A stretch of DNA of 64,000 bases from PALSA-1353 sp050012375 (GTDB taxonomy: Bacteria > Planctomycetota > Phycisphaerae > Tepidisphaerales > Tepidisphaeraceae): the NCBI GenBank assembly GCA_050012375.1, contig JBEKHH010000016.1:1-64000 (forward strand), read 5' to 3'. A program made the position numbers and the translations under genes. Position 1 is the stretch's first letter; every line of letters begins with the position of its first letter. The notes under the pieces are model-generated. The model was not told the DNA's origin. It worked only from the letters and a program-made list of their open reading frames with translations, and ran no database searches. This document shows, piece by piece, positions 58,541 through 64,000 of this stretch.

Positions 58541-59944
58541 TCAGGCCGACGCGGCGCCGGGCGTCATCGGCAGCGGGCGCACCAGCGCGGGGGTCATGTA
58601 GTTGGGATGGGTCGGCGTCTGCTGGGCCGAGCGCCGCAGCGAAAACGTCATTCCGGTCAGTCCGCCGGCGCAGAGAATGAAAATGGGGTTCACCATGGCG
58701 TTAAAACAGAGATCGGCCATGTGCAGTGTGAGCAGCACCCCCAGCGCAGCAGCGGGGGCAGCGCCGGGATGGCTCCAGTAGCGCACGGGAATCCTCCACG
58801 CCAGCAGCAGCACCGGCATCACCAGGGCGACGGTCATGGAAATGAGGCCGATCAGTCCATTTTTTCCGAACACGACGATCCACATCTGGTCCGGCACGCC
58901 ATGCTCTCCCGCCTCCTTGTTTTTGTCATAGAGGTGCCAGCCGGTCCAGCCGTAGATGGGCTGCTCCAAGGCGCGATCCGCCAGGACGCGTTCGCTTCTG
59001 AGTCTTATCGCCAGCGATTCTGCCGACCGCGGGTCGCGCTGGCTGAGAAACTCCACCAAATCTCTTCCCGTCCAGAGGTCCGCCGTGCGGACAAAAATCC
59101 AGGTCGGAGGCCCGAGCGTCAGGAGAATGACCCAGATGCTCAAGCGGGTGACGCGCGTGAGCCAGAGCACGATGAGCGCGATGCCCATGAGCGCGATCGC
59201 TCCGACGGAATGGGTCGCCGCGGCTGTTCCGACCAGGACCAGGGCGACCCAGCGCATTTTAATTCCCATGACCCGGTCGATGGCTTTGGACCACCAAAGC
59301 CAAAAGGCGGTCATCGCGGCGGTTGACATCCACATCGACACGGCAAGGCCGTGCTGCATGAAGACCATGGGCCTCCATCCGCCGTATCGCTTGGATTGGG
59401 CGAAGTCAAATTGCGTGTAGCCATAAACGATTCGGTGAAGTTGCGGGCTCATGCGGATTTCGTACCAGACGAGCGGAACGTAGAGCAGCCCGCCGAGGAT
59501 GATCCCGCATGCCAGGTCGCGCAGCGCCTTGAGGTCGTTGAAGTAGATCCTTCCGATGAAGTAGGGCAATCCCCAGCTTGTGGTTTGGTAGGCGATGGCG
59601 GAGAGGCCGTCGTAAGGCCCAAGATTGTTGTAGTAGGATGAGATGAACGGGCAGGTGCAAAAGACGAACATGGGGATGTCCCAGATCGAGGGGCGAAAGG
59701 CGAGGATTGTGTCCACATCGAAAACGAACGCCCCGACGAGCACGCCAACGCACGCCGCCGACATTTTGTTGTAATCGGTGAGGCCATGCAGCGGCAGGTC
59801 GGACATGGGGAGAAAGAGCCAGGCGAAGATGAAGTTGTAGATGACGGCCTTGCGGGGCGGCAGGATGGAAAAAAGGAAGAAGCAGAACGGGATATACCCG
59901 AACAGGGCGATGGGGACGAAGATATTGCCGCGCATTGCGAACAT
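58541..59944 (-). CDS. O-antigen ligase/polymerase-like membrane protein
   Basis: 467 residues with about eleven membrane helices. The long loop in the last third (ADRALEQPIYGWTGWHLYDK, then HGVPDQMWIVVFGKNGLIGL) matches the Wzy_C/WaaL-type region (G-G-x-H-N-like) of O-antigen ligases and polymerases. Start ATG 59944; GTG 59953 is nine bases upstream. It would join glycan units to each other or to an acceptor outside the membrane. Confidence 0.85.
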   Translation of the reverse strand: MFAMRGNIFVPIALFGYIPFCFFLFSILPPRKAVIYNFIFAWLFLPMSDLPLHGLTDYNKMSAACVGVLVGAFVFDVDTILAFRPSIWDIPMFVFCTCPFISSYYNNLGPYDGLSAIAYQTTSWGLPYFIGRIYFNDLKALRDLACGIILGGLLYVPLVWYEIRMSPQLHRIVYGYTQFDFAQSKRYGGWRPMVFMQHGLAVSMWMSTAAMTAFWLWWSKAIDRVMGIKMRWVALVLVGTAAATHSVGAIALMGIALIVLWLTRVTRLSIWVILLTLGPPTWIFVRTADLWTGRDLVEFLSQRDPRSAESLAIRLRSERVLADRALEQPIYGWTGWHLYDKNKEAGEHGVPDQMWIVVFGKNGLIGLISMTVALVMPVLLLAWRIPVRYWSHPGAAPAAALGVLLTLHMADLCFNAMVNPIFILCAGGLTGMTFSLRRSAQQTPTHPNYMTPALVRPLPMTPGAASA

Positions 59945-59984
59945 GGAAACCACTCAATCCCGAACGGCCGACGGACCCGGGGCT

Positions 59985-61091
59985 TTAGCCGCCGATGCGC
60001 CGGGCGTTCTTTGACCGATCGATCGCCGTCTGGAGCGCCCTTTCCATTAAGCCGGCGGCGTCCTGCCAACTATATCGGCACGCGGTAGCATACGCGGCAT
60101 CGGACATGGCTTGCCACTGTGGGTCCGATAATTTGAGCACGTGGACCAGCCGCTCTGCCAGAGCGTCGGGATCTTCCACGTTGACCAGAAAGCCGTTTTT
60201 TCCGTCTTCGATGGTGTCGAGCGGTCCGCCCACCCGCGTTGAAACGACCGGGCAGCGGCAGGCCATCGCTTCCAACGGCGGGAGATGAAAGCCCTCCGCT
60301 CGGCTTCCGCATAGCCAGACATCGCATTGGGCATAAATGTCCTTGATCGAATCCTGGCTGGGCTTGATCAAATATTGCGCACCCGGAGGCAATGGCAACC
60401 ATTTGCGGAGCGGGTCCTGTCCGAAGGCGATGAGCTGCAAATCCGGAATTTGCCGCAGGGCGATCTCGATGGCCTTCAAAGCCACCTCGCAGCCTTTGAA
60501 CCAGAGGCGGTTATAGAGCAATCCTACCGTCGGGCGCTTTTGTCGGCCGCGGGGTGGGGCGTTGAACAGCTTCATGTCCACGCTGTTGGGCACATGGGAA
60601 ACGTCCGCATCGCCGAACTTGTCCCGAGCCAGTTCCGCCAGCCACTTCGAGATGACGATTTTGTGCAGCGGCAAGCGCCAGGCGGCGTCCACGCGTTTGG
60701 GATAGCCGCCCCAAATTTCATAATGCTGGATGAAGAATGCCTTGGCGCCCTTGGACGGGGCGAGCCGCCAAACCCATTGGGCCGTTTCCCACCAGGTTGC
60801 GACGACGACGTCGGCATCGGGCAGATCATGATTGTCAATGGGGCGGAATTTGGGGATTGTAGTATGCGCAACGCCGCTGCCGTCGAAAAATGATTCTCCC
60901 GGCCCCCAGATTTTCGGCCAACTTCTTCCATGCAGCAGCGAGGAGAGGGTCTTGCGAAACCCCGGCGGCTTCGGCGGGGTGGAGAAGGCCCGCACTTCGT
61001 GCCCGCGCGCCATCAACTCCCGGGCCTGCGTGACGATCACGCGCGTCCCGCCGGACATGCTCGCGTTGGTTACAACAAAGTTGATCTTCAT
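59985..61091 (-). CDS. Family 4 glycosyltransferase
   Basis: 368 residues, GT-B: KINFVVTNASMSGGTRVIVT, FFIQHYEIWGGYPKRVDAAW, PTVGLLYNRLWFKGCEVALK and SRAEGFHLPPLEAMACRCPV with VSTRVGGPLDTIEDGKNGFL. The donor-site glutamates are intact. Cluster position after the GT2 gene, 31 bases downstream. Confidence 0.93.
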   Translation of the reverse strand: MKINFVVTNASMSGGTRVIVTQARELMARGHEVRAFSTPPKPPGFRKTLSSLLHGRSWPKIWGPGESFFDGSGVAHTTIPKFRPIDNHDLPDADVVVATWWETAQWVWRLAPSKGAKAFFIQHYEIWGGYPKRVDAAWRLPLHKIVISKWLAELARDKFGDADVSHVPNSVDMKLFNAPPRGRQKRPTVGLLYNRLWFKGCEVALKAIEIALRQIPDLQLIAFGQDPLRKWLPLPPGAQYLIKPSQDSIKDIYAQCDVWLCGSRAEGFHLPPLEAMACRCPVVSTRVGGPLDTIEDGKNGFLVNVEDPDALAERLVHVLKLSDPQWQAMSDAAYATACRYSWQDAAGLMERALQTAIDRSKNARRIGG

Positions 61092-61121
61092 GGCTTGGAA
61101 TACGGCCGGCGCGGCAGAGGC

Positions 61122-62099
61122 TTACTTCACCGCCGCGTCCTGTTTCCCCGCTCTTTTCAATACCAGCAAGGCCACGCTCTTCCACGCGCCCAAACTCGTG
61201 GGACGCGCCAGAGCGGCGCGGAATCCCAGGTCGATCGCTTTCTGCTTGCGACCCGCCCGATGCTCGCGCCAGCTAGCGCCCATCAGCATCTGCTGGGTCT
61301 GTTGGCGTGTCTCCAAGGCCGAACCGGCGGAATCCCCGGCGGGCGGCGTCGGTGGATTTCCCTTTTCCAGATCATCGTATCCCCGCGCCCGCCTCTGCTT
61401 CTGAAATTCCTTCGCGGTCGCCTCATAAAAGGCTCGCCGGTTGTTGGTCTGCGTGTGCGTCATGGACGTGTCGTGCAGCCGCCAGCGATAGACGATTGCG
61501 GGATCAAACCAGACCCGGCATCGCTCGCCCAGCCGCAGTTGAAAGTCGATGTCCGGGGAGGTCACAAAGAAATTGCGGAAGGGGGCGTTGGCCAGGAACG
61601 TCTCCCGCCGCGTCGCGTACGTGCAAAGGCTCGTGCGCGTGATGGCGTTCCGCAATTCCGCGGTGATCTCTCCGTCGGACGCCTCGCCGTGCAGCCAGGC
61701 GATGCTCGTGCCTTTGGGCGTCAGCGTCTCCATACCGCCGGCCATGGCGCCGTATTCCGGATGCTCCCCCAAAAAACGCGCCTGTCGCGCCAATCGATCG
61801 GCCGGATACAGATCGTCGGCATCGCACAGACAGACGATCTTCCCCCGGCAATTCTCCAGGGCGACGTTGAGGGCATTGGCCAGTCCCGGCCCGGTCCGAT
61901 TCGAAATGACGCGCACGCGCGAGTCTGCCGCGGCTCCCGTCAGCCGCGCGCATTCGTCAAACCCGTCGGCGTCATCAATGACCATCAATTCCAGATCGCC
62001 CAACGATTGCTCCAGCACGCTGCGCGCCGCCATTGCCAGATAGGACCGTTCCGCCCCCACCGGCATGAGAACGGAGATTTGGGGTGATGGAGCCGACAT
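61122..62099 (-). CDS. Family 2 glycosyltransferase
   Basis: 325 residues, GT-A: ISVLMPVGAERSYLAMAARS, LELMVIDDADGFDECARL, and the DxD site IVCLCDADDLYPADRLARQA. The C-terminal 80 residues are charged and TPR-like. It lies nine bases after the Wzt gene. Confidence 0.92.
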   Translation of the reverse strand: MSAPSPQISVLMPVGAERSYLAMAARSVLEQSLGDLELMVIDDADGFDECARLTGAAADSRVRVISNRTGPGLANALNVALENCRGKIVCLCDADDLYPADRLARQARFLGEHPEYGAMAGGMETLTPKGTSIAWLHGEASDGEITAELRNAITRTSLCTYATRRETFLANAPFRNFFVTSPDIDFQLRLGERCRVWFDPAIVYRWRLHDTSMTHTQTNNRRAFYEATAKEFQKQRRARGYDDLEKGNPPTPPAGDSAGSALETRQQTQQMLMGASWREHRAGRKQKAIDLGFRAALARPTSLGAWKSVALLVLKRAGKQDAAVK

Positions 62100-62107
62100 G
62101 CATAAGC

Positions 62108-63352
62108 CTATTGAAAAGTCCAGCGCGAGCGCGTCAGGACCGAACCCTCGAAGGAGAACAGCGTCCGCCCATTGCCGAAGTAATCGCCGAACTGCACGTC
62201 GATCACGGTCGCGTGTTGGATGTAGTCCGCCACCTTGCTGCCGCTGAAGATTTCAAGGTCCACGATATACCGTCCCGCCGCCAGCGGAAGCTTCTCCACC
62301 TCGCAGCAGACGGACTGTTTTCCAATAGCGAGCGTCGACAGCTCTCCTTCACAGCGCGAGCTGATGCCCAGGATGCGATAGCCCTGATCGTTGCTGAACA
62401 TCACGGTGACGGAGGCGTTGCGGATCGGCTCGGTGACGTTCAGGTCCAGCCGGAAAACCACCGGCGCGCCCGAGGCGACGTGTTGGGCGTTTCGCGCCGG
62501 CGAGCAGGTGAAACCCGCGATTGACGGCGCCAGCCCCCTGAACCGCGGCCGCGCCAGCAGGTCCACCTCCTGCGTCTCCATGGCGGAGTTCATATACTCC
62601 GTCACCACATCCGCCGTCGGACCGATTGACACCAACCGCCCGTTGCGGAGGTAAACCGCCCGATCGCACAGCCGATTGACCGAGTTCATGTTGTGGCTGA
62701 CGAACAGCACGGTGCGCCCGTCGCCTTCGGCGATCTGCTGAATCCGCCCAAGGCATTTTTTCTGGAATTCCTGGTCACCGACCGCCAGGACCTCATCGAT
62801 GATGAGGATTTCCGGCTCCAGGTGCGCCGCCACCGCGAATGCCAGCCGAACGTGCATCCCGCTGGAATAGCGCTTGACGGGGGTATCGAGGAATTGTTCG
62901 GTCTCGGCGAAGGCGACGATTTCGTCGAACTTTCGGTCGATTTCCGCCTTGCGCATGCCGAGGATCGCGCCGTTGAGATAGATGTTTTCACGTCCGGTCA
63001 GCTCCGGATGAAATCCGGTTCCCACCTCCAGGAGGGACGAGACGCGGCCTCTGAGCCGGGCGCGTCCTTCCGTCGGCTCGGTGATCCGGCTGAGGATTTT
63101 CAGGAGGGTTGATTTTCCCGCCCCGTTGCGGCCGATGATTCCGATCACCTCGCCGCGCTTCACGTCGAATGACACGTCCTTCAAGGCCCAGAATTGGCCT
63201 TGTTCCGGCCCCCTGCCGGCGAGTCCCGCCATGCGCCGCAGCGGCGCCTTGATCGCCGCCATGATCGTGTCGCGCAGCGTCAGATACTTCTCAGCCCTGA
63301 GTCCGAGCTGATAACACTTGCTGATGCCGTCGATGGTAATTGCGGGGGTCAT
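62108..63352 (-). CDS. wzt: Wzt-type ABC transporter ATP-binding protein
   Basis: 414 residues. The ATPase domain (about 1-245) has Walker A GIIGRNGAGKSTLLKILSRI, signature YSSGMHVRLAFAVAAHLEPE and Walker B ILIIDEVLAVGD, with the preceding TGRENIYLNGAILGM, typical of polysaccharide exporters. The C-terminal 160 residues are a beta-sandwich like the Wzt carbohydrate-binding domain, which recognises the end-modified glycan. The start is ATG 63352 (TPAITIDGI). Overlaps none; nine bases after the permease gene. Confidence 0.93.
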   Translation of the reverse strand: MTPAITIDGISKCYQLGLRAEKYLTLRDTIMAAIKAPLRRMAGLAGRGPEQGQFWALKDVSFDVKRGEVIGIIGRNGAGKSTLLKILSRITEPTEGRARLRGRVSSLLEVGTGFHPELTGRENIYLNGAILGMRKAEIDRKFDEIVAFAETEQFLDTPVKRYSSGMHVRLAFAVAAHLEPEILIIDEVLAVGDQEFQKKCLGRIQQIAEGDGRTVLFVSHNMNSVNRLCDRAVYLRNGRLVSIGPTADVVTEYMNSAMETQEVDLLARPRFRGLAPSIAGFTCSPARNAQHVASGAPVVFRLDLNVTEPIRNASVTVMFSNDQGYRILGISSRCEGELSTLAIGKQSVCCEVEKLPLAAGRYIVDLEIFSGSKVADYIQHATVIDVQFGDYFGNGRTLFSFEGSVLTRSRWTFQ

Positions 63353-63360
63353 GGCTGTTG

Positions 63361-64000
63361 CTAGGCGAGGTCCGCGAATCGACGCTCGGTCTTTTTGAAG
63401 TAATACATTCCGAAGAGCAGGATGCCGGCAACTTCCGCGATGGACATCGCCAGCGCCGGGAAATCCCAATGTTGCCCCAGCAGCGCCGAGCGGTAGGCGT
63501 TGATGATGCCGTACATCGGGTTGACCCGCAGCAGCCAGCGAATCCACTGGCGACGGGGATCGAGCGGGTATCCCACGGGGCTGCAGAACTGCCAGGTCGA
63601 AACCATGAACGGCAGCAGAAATCGAAAGTCCCGATAGGTCACCGTCAGCGACGAGAACAAATAGGCCATTCCCGACGCGGCCATCGCCGTCAGCAGAACC
63701 AGCAGCGGAATGAAAATGACCGTCCATGACGGGACCACGCCATAACACGCCATCAGCACGAAAAACACGGAGAAGGATATGGCCATGTCCACCAGGGCCG
63801 CTCCGACCACGGCGGTGGGCACGAAAAGGCGTGGGAAATAGATTTTCGTCAGCAGGTTTTGCTGGTTCATCAGCGACGTGCCGCCCCCGGTGCAGCCCGT
63901 GGCGAACAGCATCCACGGCAAGATTCCCGCGTAGTTGAACAGCGAATAGGGAATGTGCCGTGCCCTCAGTTCCGCCGGCAGCTTGCTGGCGAATCCCGCC
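63361..64000 (-). CDS. wzm: Wzm-type ABC-2 polysaccharide export permease (N-terminus beyond window)
   Basis: Partial: the frame is open to the window edge, 212 codons seen. Residues read IPYSLFNYAGILPWMLFATG, then NLLTKIYFPRLFVPTAVVGA and FCSPVGYPLDPRRQWIRWLL and NPMYGIINAYRSALLG, diagnostic of Wzm/ABC-2 polysaccharide permeases with six membrane helices. Works with the adjacent Wzt. About 60-70 N-terminal residues should lie beyond 64000. Confidence 0.92.
   Translation of the reverse strand, partial: AGFASKLPAELRARHIPYSLFNYAGILPWMLFATGCTGGGTSLMNQQNLLTKIYFPRLFVPTAVVGAALVDMAISFSVFFVLMACYGVVPSWTVIFIPLLVLLTAMAASGMAYLFSSLTVTYRDFRFLLPFMVSTWQFCSPVGYPLDPRRQWIRWLLRVNPMYGIINAYRSALLGQHWDFPALAMSIAEVAGILLFGMYYFKKTERRFADLA

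Noticed and set aside
63353..63916. N-terminal extension of the Wzt gene
   Set aside because: The frame is open, but this stretch is the permease gene in another frame; Wzt proteins start at the ATPase domain.
1..64000. CRISPR array, prophage or insertion sequence with transposase
   Set aside because: No regularly spaced repeats, phage structural genes, integrase or transposase motifs were seen.

Overview
The window looks like a GC-rich chromosome segment from a member of the Planctomycetota or a close PVC relative. This is an inference from gene content, with no marker gene to prove it: an exosortase with an EpsI-like partner and a PEP-CTERM-like substrate, tandem Gfo/Idh/MocA oxidoreductases, many glycosyltransferases, small toxin-antitoxin-type pairs, dispersed inverted repeats, and a bacterial ubiquitin-like conjugation operon. 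No phage, transposase, rRNA, complete tRNA or CRISPR array is visible.

Layout. 1-6.3 kb: metG, then a patchwork of small, partly decayed genes. These are a tRNA 3'-end fragment, an orphan EF-Tu domain-2 protein, a DUF433/DUF5615 pair, a truncated nucleotidyltransferase, and an ArsR/double-SRPBCC/RHH operon with a visible promoter and operator. 6.3-12.8 kb: dnaE, a divergent FemAB/GNAT-like protein and a secreted unknown. 12.8-18.5 kb: E1-like, JAMM protease, FHA-RING and E2-like genes packed with overlaps, facing a membrane M48 peptidase. 18.6-24.9 kb: membrane unknown, YceI, pirin and MarR (with a near-consensus promoter and palindromes), PilZ, a YncE-like propeller and nadE. 25-35.6 kb: Tad-like protein, a BrnT-type toxin-antitoxin pair flanked by a 91-bp direct repeat, rsmE, trpS, DUF2283 and DUF302 proteins, ettA and a KGG protein.

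35.6-48.4 kb (all minus strand): an exosortase/exopolysaccharide block running WecG-nucleotidyltransferase fusion, exosortase, EpsI-like, Wzz/P-loop protein, polyprenyl sugar transferase, a 1431-residue TPR protein and a PEP-CTERM-like protein. 48.8-64 kb (all minus strand): a glycan assembly and export cluster with Wzm/Wzt, seven glycosyltransferase genes (one a GT4-GT2 fusion), an O-antigen-ligase-like protein, a serine-acetyltransferase-like protein, two Gfo/Idh/MocA oxidoreductases and one glycosyltransferase remnant.

How they fit together. The last 28 kb reads as one surface-polysaccharide programme: lipid-linked initiation, chain extension, ABC export, ligation, chain-length control and exosortase-linked anchoring of proteins. 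The most interesting system is the four-gene ubiquitin-like operon: activating enzyme, conjugating enzyme, FHA-RING putative ligase and JAMM protease. The JAMM and RING proteins carry C-terminal membrane segments, and no ubiquitin-like modifier is visible beside them.
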